From: Saprospira grandis | GTDB lineage: Bacteria; Bacteroidota; Bacteroidia; Chitinophagales; Saprospiraceae | DNA: 64,000 nt | Direction of reading: 5' to 3' | NCBI RefSeq assembly: GCF_027594745.1 | Contig: NZ_CP110854.1 | Location: 2,336,501 to 2,400,500 of the forward strand | Part shown: in pieces, positions 51,455 through 59,071 of the stretch | Layout: each line of letters begins with the position of its first letter | Position numbering within the stretch: the stretch's first letter is position 1 | Notes under the pieces: model-generated | Database searches by the model: none | Told to the model about the DNA's origin: nothing | What the model saw: the letters and a program-made list of their open reading frames with translations, nothing else | Program-made: the position numbers and the translations under genes

Positions 51455-52711
51455 ATGCAATTACTAACAAACATTGGCTGCATTTGGCAGCAGGCGCAGG
51501 AGCTACCCGCTTTGCGCAGAGGCGCCGAATTGGCCCAATTACCCTATTTGAAAGATGCTTATATGCTATTGGAGGGCGACCGAATTGTAGAATTTGGGCC
51601 CATGGATAACTGTCCCGAAAAAGAGGAATGTAGCGTTTATGATGTGCAAGGGAGAGACCTATTTCCGAGCTTTTGCGACTCGCATAGCCATTTGGTTTTT
51701 GCCGCCCCGCGGCAGGAGGAATTCGTCTATCGGATTCAGGGCTTGAGCTATCATGAAATAGCGGCCAAGGGGGGCGGCATCCTCAACTCGGCCAAGCGCT
51801 TGCAAGCCATGCCCGAGGAGCAGCTGTTGGCCGAGGCCAAAAAGCGTTTGCTGGCCCTTTTGCGTTTGGGAACGGGGGCCTTGGAAATCAAAAGTGGATA
51901 TGGATTGACTTATGAGGCCGAGCTCAAAATGCTGCGGGTCATTAAGGCCTTAAAAACCTGGGCGCCCATTCCCATCAAGGCGACTTTTTTGGGGGCACAT
52001 GCTTTGCCGCCCGAATACAAAGAAGACCGAGCCGCCTATATGGACCTATTAATAGAGCAATTATTGCCCAAAATTGCCGAAGAAGGACTAGCCGATTATA
52101 TCGATGTATTTTGTGAGAAAGGCTTTTTCTCTTTGGAGGAAGCGCAGCGGATTATGGAAGCGGGCAAGGCCTATGGCTTGCCGGCCAAAATACATTGCAA
52201 TCAGTTTAATTCTATGGGCGCTATTGAGGCGGCGATAGCGGCTGGGGCTCGTTCGGTGGACCATCTGGAGGTCCTCAATACAGATGAAATGAAGGCCTTG
52301 GGCCAAGCCGATACCTTGGCTTGCCTCTTGCCAACGGCCCCCTTCTTTTTAAATGATGAGCATCGGACGCCAGCTAGGGCATTAATTGAGGCGGGAGCCG
52401 CTGTAGTTTTGGCCAGTGATTATAATCCGGGCACCACCCCTTCGGGCCGAATGAGTTTTGTCTGCTCCTTGGCCTGTATCCAGTTGCGGATGTTGCCCGA
52501 AGAGGCCATTAATGCCGCTTCTTTGCATGGGGCCTATGCCATGGACCTAGAGCAGGAGCTGGGCTGTATTCGTCCAGGCGCTAGGGCCAATTTCTTCCTA
52601 ACCGAAGCCCTGCCTAGCTTGGCTTATTTGCCCTATAGCTTTGGTTCGGACCTCATTGAGGCCGTCTTTTTGAATGGGGAGTTGCATTGGGAAAAGCAGC
52701 CGCTTGCCTAG
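51455..52711 (+). CDS. hutI: Imidazolonepropionase
   Basis: 418 residues, amidohydrolase superfamily; hydrolyses imidazolone-5-propionate to N-formimino-L-glutamate in histidine degradation, in the cytoplasm. Seen: FCDSHSHLVFA with the first metal histidines, EIKSGYGLTYEAELKMLRVI, KATFLGAHALPPEYK with a metal His, AKIHCNQFNSMGAIEAAIAAGARSVDHLE, LLPTAPFFL and ASDYNPGTTPSGRM with the catalytic Asp. No other hut gene is in the window. Preceded by copy 17 of the structured element. Confidence 0.96.
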   Translation: MQLLTNIGCIWQQAQELPALRRGAELAQLPYLKDAYMLLEGDRIVEFGPMDNCPEKEECSVYDVQGRDLFPSFCDSHSHLVFAAPRQEEFVYRIQGLSYHEIAAKGGGILNSAKRLQAMPEEQLLAEAKKRLLALLRLGTGALEIKSGYGLTYEAELKMLRVIKALKTWAPIPIKATFLGAHALPPEYKEDRAAYMDLLIEQLLPKIAEEGLADYIDVFCEKGFFSLEEAQRIMEAGKAYGLPAKIHCNQFNSMGAIEAAIAAGARSVDHLEVLNTDEMKALGQADTLACLLPTAPFFLNDEHRTPARALIEAGAAVVLASDYNPGTTPSGRMSFVCSLACIQLRMLPEEAINAASLHGAYAMDLEQELGCIRPGARANFFLTEALPSLAYLPYSFGSDLIEAVFLNGELHWEKQPLA

Positions 52712-52742
52712 ACAAAAACAATAAATGTTTTAGCTTTGTTAG

Positions 52743-52782
52743 ACCTAACGCTCTTGTTATGAAGGGCCTTAGGTTTTTTTTT
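52743..52782 (+). terminator. Terminator after hutI
   Basis: Arms ACCTAA-CTCTT and AAGGGC-TTAGGT with mismatches, then nine T, 32 bp past the hutI stop. Confidence 0.6.
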
Positions 52783-52854
52783 GCCCCAAAACAGCCAAAT
52801 AGCGATGGAGGGCGTATATAAAAAGATTTTATTTTTTAGCTAAACAAACAACTT

Positions 52855-53565
52855 ATGAAAAATTGCATGATGGCCCTGGGCCTATTCATGGCCTTCTTTA
52901 TGGGCCCCAAAGCATGGTCTCAGGCCGAAGAGCTGCCCAAGGTTTACAACAGCTTGGATCTAGCCATAGGAGCGGGTTCTGCCTCGGAGAGTACGCTTTA
53001 TATTAACGCCCTTTCTTTTCAGCGAGAGCATGCCTTGCTCAAAAACCGTCGATTGTTATTGGGCTATGGCCTTCGGTTTTCTGCCTTTGGGGCCAGCGAT
53101 CAATTGCTTTATACCACGGCTCCCTACAAACTGACCAAAGATGATTTGATTGATAGTATGTTGGTCGACCAGCCTTTTAGTGCTGCTTTGGCTGCCTCTT
53201 TGCATATTGGTTATTTGATTACGCCCAAGCTCAAGGCGGGCTTTAATATTGATGCCCTCGGTTTTGGTTTTGGCAAAGAAACAACAGGCATTTTTACAAG
53301 TAGTGATAATAATGGGGACTATGCCATTAACCAAACTGGCCGCCCCACCACCCCTTCGGTCTTGCTCATTGGCGACAATGACATTGGGCAATTGGTTTCG
53401 GAGTTTTATCTGGCCTATGACATCACTGAAAAACTGGGTGTTCGTGGCGGCCTCAATATGACCTTTGTCGAATTTCAGTCGGATGAAAAACTAACTGAAG
53501 ACAACGACCGCTTTCGGCATAAGGCGATCTTAGGCTTTTTGGCCTTCTATTATCGTCCCTTCTAA
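52855..53565 (+). CDS. Outer-membrane beta-barrel-like protein, unknown function
   Basis: 236 residues, signal peptide ending near KAWSQ. The mature part alternates hydrophobic and polar residues in about eight to ten strands (LLLGYGLRFSAFG, LAASLHIGYLITPKLKAGFNIDALGFGFG, EFYLAYDITEKLGVRGGLNMTFVEF) and ends in an aromatic-rich strand, FLAFYYRPF, with terminal Phe. That fits a small outer-membrane barrel. Family not recognised. Followed 29 bp later by the YceI gene, probably in one operon. Confidence 0.72.
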   Translation: MKNCMMALGLFMAFFMGPKAWSQAEELPKVYNSLDLAIGAGSASESTLYINALSFQREHALLKNRRLLLGYGLRFSAFGASDQLLYTTAPYKLTKDDLIDSMLVDQPFSAALAASLHIGYLITPKLKAGFNIDALGFGFGKETTGIFTSSDNNGDYAINQTGRPTTPSVLLIGDNDIGQLVSEFYLAYDITEKLGVRGGLNMTFVEFQSDEKLTEDNDRFRHKAILGFLAFYYRPF

Positions 53566-53594
53566 GATTTTTTCCCTTCCAAATTTAATTGACT

Positions 53595-54101
53595 ATGAAA
53601 CAACTATGGTTAAGTTTGAGCCTATTATTGATGCTCAGTTCGCTCACTGCTCAATCGAGCATTACATTTAAAATTAAGAATGCGGGCTTTACGGTGCCGG
53701 GCTCTTTTTCCGATTTCAAGACCGAGATCAAATATGATAAAAAGGTGCCTAGACAAAGCTACTTTAATGGCAGCGTTCAGGTCAAATCTATAGATACCGA
53801 CAACAACGCTAGAGATAAGCATTTGCGCAATGAAGACTTTTTTGAGGTGGATACTTATCCCGAAATGAGCTTTCAGTCGACAGCCGTTAGCGAGGTTTCG
53901 GCGAACCGCCTAAAGATTGCGGGCAATCTGAAAATCAAGAATGTGAGCAAAAAGGTCGTTTTTGATGTGAAGGTTAGCGAAAAGAATGGCAAAACGGTTT
54001 TTGATACCGAGCTGGAGATTAACCGCAGAGATTTTGAGGTGGGGGGCAGCAGTTGGACCCTAGCCAATAAGTTGACGCTCTTTTTGCATATCGAGCAATA
54101 A
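53595..54101 (+). CDS. YceI-family lipocalin-like periplasmic protein
   Basis: 168 residues from ATG 53595 (an in-frame TTG at 53589 is less likely). Signal peptide ends near LTAQ. The mature domain has YceI-family features: SITFKIKNAGFTVPGSFSDFKTEI, DNNARDKHLRNEDFFEVDTYPEMSF and a LKIAGNLKIKNVSKKVVFDVKV strand. YceI proteins bind isoprenoid-type lipids in a beta-barrel and may act in stress or lipid transport. Followed by a terminator. Confidence 0.88.
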   Translation: MKQLWLSLSLLLMLSSLTAQSSITFKIKNAGFTVPGSFSDFKTEIKYDKKVPRQSYFNGSVQVKSIDTDNNARDKHLRNEDFFEVDTYPEMSFQSTAVSEVSANRLKIAGNLKIKNVSKKVVFDVKVSEKNGKTVFDTELEINRRDFEVGGSSWTLANKLTLFLHIEQ

Positions 54102-54110
54102 GTTTTCTTT

Positions 54111-54140
54111 AAGGTCCGAGGAGCATCCTCGGGCCTTTTC
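54111..54140 (+). terminator. Terminator after the YceI gene
   Basis: Stem AAGGTCCGAGGA / TCCTCGGGCCTT followed by TTTC, 9 bp after the stop. Confidence 0.75.
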
Positions 54141-54190
54141 TATTTTGGGCGCTCCATAAAAAAGGCTTATTTTGTAAAAAAAATTAACCA

Positions 54191-54916
54191 ATGAGAAGAT
54201 CAATTATAGGGCTAGCCTTTGCCCAATACCTATTATTATTGTTGGCCCTTTTGGGCAGTTCCTCGGCGCTTTTGGCCCAAGAAGAAGAGGCGGCTGATGA
54301 GCAGAGCGGCGGCTTTTATTATGGCCTTTATGGGGGCGGAACAGTGGCCACCCAAAATTGGAATAACTTTCAGCGAAATGCTTTATTGGCCTATCATGCG
54401 GGCCTTTTTGTCGAAAGTTTGGGGGCTACAGAAAATGGCCAACAAACCTCTTATCTCTTTGCTCTGGGCTACCATAAAAAGGGCAGTAGTTTCCGCAATA
54501 TGTTTGTGGGCGGCAGTAGTGTTCCCGCCAATGAGTTTCACAATTTGAGCCTTTTAGGTGCCTTCAAAAAGAATTATCTAACTGGTCCCGAAGAGCGGGA
54601 TCGCCTTTATTTTCTCCTCGGTTTGCGGGCCGAATATACCCTAGATTATCAGTTGGTCGGCTTTGGGGTAGAGGGCGTTAATCGAGCGCTTTTGGGCGTG
54701 AAGTTAGCGGGCGGCTATGATTTGCGCTTGCCCGACTCGGGCCTGGGCTTGCGCTTAGAGGCCAGCATTAGCCCCGATATTAGTCGGCAGGTTTTTGTGC
54801 CCGCTGGCTACCGCACGGGCACGGTGGACCAAAACGGAAATGCCATTATGAGCCAGGAACAAAAGGTCTATAACCTCATTTTTGAGGTTTCTGCTGCTGT
54901 ATTTATCATGCAGTAA
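54191..54916 (+). CDS. Outer-membrane beta-barrel-like protein, unknown function
   Basis: 241 residues. Signal peptide (LLALLGSSSALLAQ) then an acidic start (EEEAADEQSGG). The rest shows barrel-like strands (FYYGLYGGGTVATQNW, LYFLLGLRAEYTLDYQ, LLGVKLAGGYDLRL, LGLRLEASISPDI), compatible with a PorT-like or other small outer-membrane barrel; no certain family assignment. Ends NLIFEVSAAVFIMQ. Copy 18 of the structured element begins 10 bp after its stop. Confidence 0.68.
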   Translation: MRRSIIGLAFAQYLLLLLALLGSSSALLAQEEEAADEQSGGFYYGLYGGGTVATQNWNNFQRNALLAYHAGLFVESLGATENGQQTSYLFALGYHKKGSSFRNMFVGGSSVPANEFHNLSLLGAFKKNYLTGPEERDRLYFLLGLRAEYTLDYQLVGFGVEGVNRALLGVKLAGGYDLRLPDSGLGLRLEASISPDISRQVFVPAGYRTGTVDQNGNAIMSQEQKVYNLIFEVSAAVFIMQ

Positions 54917-54926
54917 GATAAAATTT

Positions 54927-55047
54927 GGGGCCCGCGGCCAGCAAGCTGGCCGCCGCTATGCTGCGGGGCTCGCTGTTCGCTCGGCCCTGCGCGGGCTTCG
55001 CCCGCTGGGTCTGGCCCTTTGGGCCACCCGCTCCGCAGCGCTGGGCC
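54927..55047 (+). repeat. Interspersed structured element, copy 18 (GGGGCCC / GGGCC)
   Basis: H1 GGCCAGCaaGCTGGCC, variable hairpin GCGGGCttcGCCCGC, H3 GGCCctttGGGCC, tail GCAGCGCTGGGCC, extension GGCGGCttcGCCGCC and CCTGTAGGACG to 55074. Confidence 0.92.
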
Positions 55048-55108
55048 TGCGGCGGCTTCGCCGCCTGTAGGACGCAGAACTTCATCCTCATCCTTAAACT
55101 ATTGCCTT

Positions 55109-56314
55109 ATGGACATCATGATTTATGCAATTCCGGTCTTCTTCCTGCTCATCGGAATAGAGTTATTGATTGGCTATTTTAGTCAGCAGCAGTTGTATCG
55201 CTTAGGCGATGCGGTGGCCAATATTAGCTGTGGGGTAGGGCAGCAGGTCACGGGGGTGTTTATCAAAATTATTGGCTTGGGGAGCTATGTTTATATTTAT
55301 GAGCATTGGCGCTTATTATCGGTACCAAATCATTGGGCCAGTTATATCCTGCTATTTATTTTGATTGACTTCTTTTATTATTGGTTTCACCGCTATTCGC
55401 ATGAGATCAATAGCTTTTGGGGGGCTCATGTGGTGCATCATCAGAGTGAGGACTATAATTTGTCGGTGGCTTTGCGCCAAAGTGCGTTTCAGGGCATTTT
55501 TTCGGCTGTTTTTTACTGGCCTTTGGCCTTTTTGGGCTTTGATCCTGTTCCCTTTTTCATCATTGGGACCTTTCAGACCTTATACCAATTTTGGATTCAT
55601 ACGGAGGCCATTAGAAAAATGCCCGCTTGGTTTGAGTATGTCTTTAATACGCCTTCTCATCATCGGGCGCATCATGGCCGCAACCCAGAATATATTGATA
55701 AAAACCATGGGGGCACCCTCATTTTATTTGACCGTTGGTTTGGTACCTTTGAGCCCGAAAAAGCGGAGGTGGTCTATGGCGTAACTAAGCCCTTAGCTAC
55801 ATATAATCCTATTTGGGCCAATTTAGATTATTATGCCGACTTATGGGCGGCGGCGGGGCAAATGCCCCGCTGGAAAGACCGTCTGCGGCTTTGGGTAGAG
55901 CGGCCAGGCTGGCTGCCTGAAGAGATGGGCGGGCAACAAAAAGTACCCGCAGTAGATCGACAAAAGACCGAGAAATATAATCCCCCCCTGCCGCCCTTTT
56001 TGCCCATTTATGTACTTCTCCAATATGTCATTATCCTTTTGGGGGCCACAGGCTTTCTGATGGTTGAAAGTCAGTTGGATTGGCCTAAACTTTTGGCTCT
56101 AAATGTCATCATACTTTGGGCACTAGGCAATTTGGGGGGCTTGTTGGACCTTAAGAAATGGGGACTACCTTCCGAGTATTTACGGCTGCTTGCTACTCCC
56201 TTGGCCCTTTATTTCCTCTTTCCTTTGGGGAGTTATATTTGGGGACTAGCCGCCTGGGCCATCCTCTCTTTAGGGCTGCTATTTTACTACCAATGGCGAA
56301 AGGCAAACTCCTAG
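55109..56314 (+). CDS. Sterol desaturase/fatty acid hydroxylase family protein (alkylglycerol monooxygenase-like)
   Basis: 401 residues from ATG 55109; the upstream open frame crosses the repeat element and is not credible. Multi-pass membrane di-iron enzyme with three histidine boxes: HRYSH (94-98), HVVHH (107-111) and HHRAHH near 188-193, plus HTEAI near 170. This arrangement and the length resemble alkylglycerol monooxygenase-type members, which cleave ether lipids, but the substrate here is not known. Four C-terminal hydrophobic segments (YVLLQYVIILLGATGFLMV and following) complete the membrane domain. Confidence 0.85.
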   Translation: MDIMIYAIPVFFLLIGIELLIGYFSQQQLYRLGDAVANISCGVGQQVTGVFIKIIGLGSYVYIYEHWRLLSVPNHWASYILLFILIDFFYYWFHRYSHEINSFWGAHVVHHQSEDYNLSVALRQSAFQGIFSAVFYWPLAFLGFDPVPFFIIGTFQTLYQFWIHTEAIRKMPAWFEYVFNTPSHHRAHHGRNPEYIDKNHGGTLILFDRWFGTFEPEKAEVVYGVTKPLATYNPIWANLDYYADLWAAAGQMPRWKDRLRLWVERPGWLPEEMGGQQKVPAVDRQKTEKYNPPLPPFLPIYVLLQYVIILLGATGFLMVESQLDWPKLLALNVIILWALGNLGGLLDLKKWGLPSEYLRLLATPLALYFLFPLGSYIWGLAAWAILSLGLLFYYQWRKANS

Positions 56315-56378
56315 CAAAAGCATAAAAGCCGAAGCTAGATTTTTAGAATGCGAACAAAAGCCTAACTTTGCGGCTGTT

Positions 56379-56497
56379 GGCCTAGCGATGCGGCGGGGTG
56401 GCCGAAGGCCAGACCGAGCCAGCTTGCTGGCGCAGGGCCGAGCAGACCTGCGAGCCCCAAAGCGTAGCGCCGACGAGCGAAGCGAGGCGGAGGCCCC
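56379..56497 (-). repeat. Interspersed structured element, copy 19 (GGGGCCT / AGGCC)
   Basis: Minus-strand head GGGGCCTCCGC, variable hairpin GCCAGCaaGCTGGC, H3 GGCCttcGGCC, tail GCATCGCTAGGCC. Its CCCCAAAA end lies 16 bp before the ferredoxin start codon. Confidence 0.92.
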
Positions 56498-56513
56498 AAA
56501 AAAATAAAAAGAA

Positions 56514-56840
56514 ATGTCAGATACAATCAAAGTAACGGTTATTGACCGAAATGGGCAGGCCCATGAACTGGATGCCCCCACCGACATGAATATGAACATG
56601 ATGGAGCTTTGCAAGGCCTATGAATTGCCTGTAGAAGGGACCTGTGGGGGGATGGCGCTTTGTGCAAGCTGCCATATGTATATAGAGAGCGATCATGAAT
56701 TGAATGAGCCCTCTGATGATGAAGAAGACATGCTGGACCAGGCCTTTTTTGTGGAGGATAATAGCCGTTTGGGCTGTCAAATCCATTTGCGGCCCGAACT
56801 AGAGGGCTTGGTGGTGCGCTTGGCCGCAGTAGAGGACTAA
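56514..56840 (+). CDS. [2Fe-2S] ferredoxin (adrenodoxin type)
   Basis: 108 residues, plant/vertebrate-type fold. The cluster ligands are Cys44, Cys50 and Cys53 in EGTCGGMALCASCHMYI and Cys88 in SRLGCQIHL, matching adrenodoxin-like ferredoxins of the isc/hydroxylase group. An acidic stretch (ESDHELNEPSDDEEDMLDQ) provides the usual partner-binding surface. It follows a di-iron hydroxylase-family gene, so it might supply electrons to that enzyme; this is only context. ATG 56514 preceded by AAAAAGAA. Confidence 0.92.
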   Translation: MSDTIKVTVIDRNGQAHELDAPTDMNMNMMELCKAYELPVEGTCGGMALCASCHMYIESDHELNEPSDDEEDMLDQAFFVEDNSRLGCQIHLRPELEGLVVRLAAVED

Positions 56841-56881
56841 GGAATCTACGTTTATTTTAGAAAACAAAAACAAGAAACAAA

Positions 56882-57355
56882 ATGGCTGTTACATTAAAAG
56901 CAGGAGATAAGGCCCCTAACTTTGAGGGCAAAGACCAGAATGGGAAAAGCATTAGCTTGGCTGATTTTTCGGGTAAAACCCTGATTTTATATTTTTATCC
57001 CAAAGATGATACCCCCGGCTGTACCAAAGAAGCCTGCAACCTCCGAGATAACTATGAGGCTTTGTTGGAACAAGGCTATGCGGTAGTTGGCGTCAGCCCC
57101 GATGGCGAAGCCTCGCATCAGAAGTTTATTGAAAAATATAGCCTACCTTTCCCTTTGATTGCCGATGAGGAAAAAGTCATTATGGAAGCCTATGGGACCT
57201 GGGGCGAGAAGAACATGTATGGCAAAATCAAACTAGGGGTATTGCGGACCACCTTCATCATAGATGGGGAGGGCGTCATTTTGAAAGTATTTAAGCGCCC
57301 CAAAACTGCAGAACACACAGAGCAGATTTTGAAGGCCATGGAGAAATTATCCTAG
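56882..57355 (+). CDS. bcp: Thiol peroxidase of the PrxQ/BCP family
   Basis: 157 residues. Thioredoxin-dependent peroxiredoxin that reduces hydroperoxides in the cytoplasm. Active site YPKDDTPGCTKEACNLRD has the peroxidatic Cys47 and the resolving Cys52 five residues later, the PrxQ arrangement. Standard length and no signal peptide. Lies 41 bp after the ferredoxin gene and 23 bp before the sigma-factor gene, so it may be the lead-in of that operon. Confidence 0.95.
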   Translation: MAVTLKAGDKAPNFEGKDQNGKSISLADFSGKTLILYFYPKDDTPGCTKEACNLRDNYEALLEQGYAVVGVSPDGEASHQKFIEKYSLPFPLIADEEKVIMEAYGTWGEKNMYGKIKLGVLRTTFIIDGEGVILKVFKRPKTAEHTEQILKAMEKLS

Positions 57356-57378
57356 GCCAAACCATTTAGGGAGCGAGC

Positions 57379-57981
57379 ATGAATACAGATCGCGAAACAC
57401 TTTTACTAGAGCAATTGAGTATGGGCCAAGAACTGGCCCTCAAGGCCATTTTTGAGCAGCATTATCAGTCGATATACCGCATTATTTATCGGATGTTGCA
57501 AAATAAAGCTACGGCCGAAGACCTCTCTCAGGAGGTCTTTCTCAAGCTTTGGGAAAAGCGAGAAAAGCTGAATATACGTGGACCAATAGGGCCTTATTTG
57601 CGTCGGATGGCGGTAAATGAGGCCTTGGGCCATTTGCGCAAGCATAAAAAGTACTTTATAGAAGATATAGAGGAACAACACGATCTGGCGGCGCCCCCAA
57701 CTGCCGATGCAGAAGCGGTTTATGCAGAAAAAGAATTGAAGCAGGCCCTAAATAAAGCGATCAAGAGTTTGCCGCCTCGCTGTCGCTCTGTCTTTGTCCT
57801 TAGCCGATTTGATGGCCTCTCTTATAAAGAAATTGGAGAGAGCATGAATATTTCGGTGAAAACCGTAGAAAACCAAATGGGCAAAGCCCTAAAGGTGATG
57901 CGCAAATTACTGAGTCCCTACTTGCCTTTGGCGCTCTTTATTGTTAAAATTTGTTCTAGCATAGGGGCCAAGCTCTTTTAG
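57379..57981 (+). CDS. ECF RNA polymerase sigma factor (Bacteroidota FecI-like family)
   Basis: 200 residues. Region 2 includes ALKAIFEQHYQSIYRIIYRML and EDLSQEVFLKLWEKREKL; region 4 has LPPRCRSVFVLSRFDGLSYKEIGESMNISVKTVENQMGKALKVMRKLL with the helix-turn-helix. These are hallmarks of the Bacteroidetes sigma-70 family 1. It is followed by a FecR-like anti-sigma gene 51 bp later, the usual pairing. Target promoters unknown. A short hydrophobic tail (YLPLALFIVKICSSIG) is unusual. Confidence 0.93.
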   Translation: MNTDRETLLLEQLSMGQELALKAIFEQHYQSIYRIIYRMLQNKATAEDLSQEVFLKLWEKREKLNIRGPIGPYLRRMAVNEALGHLRKHKKYFIEDIEEQHDLAAPPTADAEAVYAEKELKQALNKAIKSLPPRCRSVFVLSRFDGLSYKEIGESMNISVKTVENQMGKALKVMRKLLSPYLPLALFIVKICSSIGAKLF

Positions 57982-58032
57982 GGCATCCAGCAATAAACCA
58001 AAGGCAGAGCCCCAAATTAGATTCAAGAATAT

Positions 58033-59052
58033 ATGGCAACACTATACAATGGCGAAGATATTCCATGGTCCTTATTGGCCAAGGACATCCAAAATTGCTT
58101 AGCAAAAGAGGAGGAGGAAGCCCTGGCCGAATGGCTGGCCGCTTCAGAAGAACATCAGGCTCTACAAGCCGAGCTAGGGCGCATTTGGAGCCTGCCAGAA
58201 GCCGATTTGCCCCCGAGCAGCCAGGCAGAGGTTTGGCTGGAGCTACAGAAAAAGCTACAGCAAAGAAGGCCGCAAAAAACCTTTTGGCAACGCTATACCA
58301 ATCTGACGGCCGTAGCCGCTAGCCTGCTGCTGGTGGTTTTTGTGCTTTATGGAACAGGTAGCTTTAATTGGAAATCAGAGGCCGTGGCCGAGCTCAACTG
58401 GCTAGAACTAGAGGCCCAAGATAGCCGCAATTTGCAAATGCCCGATGGCAGCATCATTTTCCTCAATAAAAAAAGCAAACTCCGCTATCCCGATCGCTTC
58501 CAAGATCGTAGAGAGGTGGAGCTTTTGGCCGGAGAGGCCTTTTTTGAGATTAACCGAGATCTAGAACATCCCTTCGTTTTGCAAATTGCTAAAGCTGGAC
58601 AATTAGAGGTGCTAGGCACTAGCTTTAATGTTCGAGCCTATGAAAATGAAAGCGAAATGTGCCTGTCGGTAAGCACAGGAAAGGTCCGCTACCGCAGCCC
58701 AGAAGGAGAGGAGTACGTTTTGGAAAAAGGAGAGGCCGTTTATTACAACTATAAAGACAAAAGGGCCAAATTAAAAAGCCCGGTCAATCCCACTTATTGG
58801 CGAGATGGTCTCCTCAATTATAAGGATTTTGCCCTAGCCGATTTGCGCCAAGATATAGAACAAAAATATGGAGTGCATCTAGAGTTTGAAGATGAAGCTT
58901 TGGGACAATGTCTCTTTAATGGCAGCTTTAAGTCACCTAAGGTAGAGGAGATCCTACAAGCGCTTAGCTTTACCCTCAATTTATCAGTGAAAAAAGTAAC
59001 TGATAAAACCTATTTGCTATCTGGGGCGCCCTGTACTTCTGCTTTAGATTAA
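58033..59052 (+). CDS. FecR-family anti-sigma factor
   Basis: 339 residues. A cytoplasmic N-terminal part with EEALAEWLAASEEHQALQAELGRIW is followed by one membrane helix (AVAASLLLVVFVLYG, about 95-112), then a periplasmic FecR domain (LQMPDGSIIFLNKKSKLRYPD, EVELLAGEAFFEINRDLEHPFVL, LEVLGTSFNVRAYENE, CLSVSTGKVRY) and a DUF4974-type C-terminal domain (YGVHLEFEDEALGQCLFNGSFKSPKVEEILQAL). Relays a periplasmic signal to the ECF sigma factor. Partner gene lies immediately upstream, and the STN-containing gene 19 bp downstream. Confidence 0.93.
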   Translation: MATLYNGEDIPWSLLAKDIQNCLAKEEEEALAEWLAASEEHQALQAELGRIWSLPEADLPPSSQAEVWLELQKKLQQRRPQKTFWQRYTNLTAVAASLLLVVFVLYGTGSFNWKSEAVAELNWLELEAQDSRNLQMPDGSIIFLNKKSKLRYPDRFQDRREVELLAGEAFFEINRDLEHPFVLQIAKAGQLEVLGTSFNVRAYENESEMCLSVSTGKVRYRSPEGEEYVLEKGEAVYYNYKDKRAKLKSPVNPTYWRDGLLNYKDFALADLRQDIEQKYGVHLEFEDEALGQCLFNGSFKSPKVEEILQALSFTLNLSVKKVTDKTYLLSGAPCTSALD

Positions 59053-59071
59053 AGCTTTTCAATCTATTGTC

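Noticed and set aside
55019..55108. Extended start of the fatty acid hydroxylase-like gene
   Set aside because: The extra 30 residues are translated repeat sequence; membrane protein starts at 55109.
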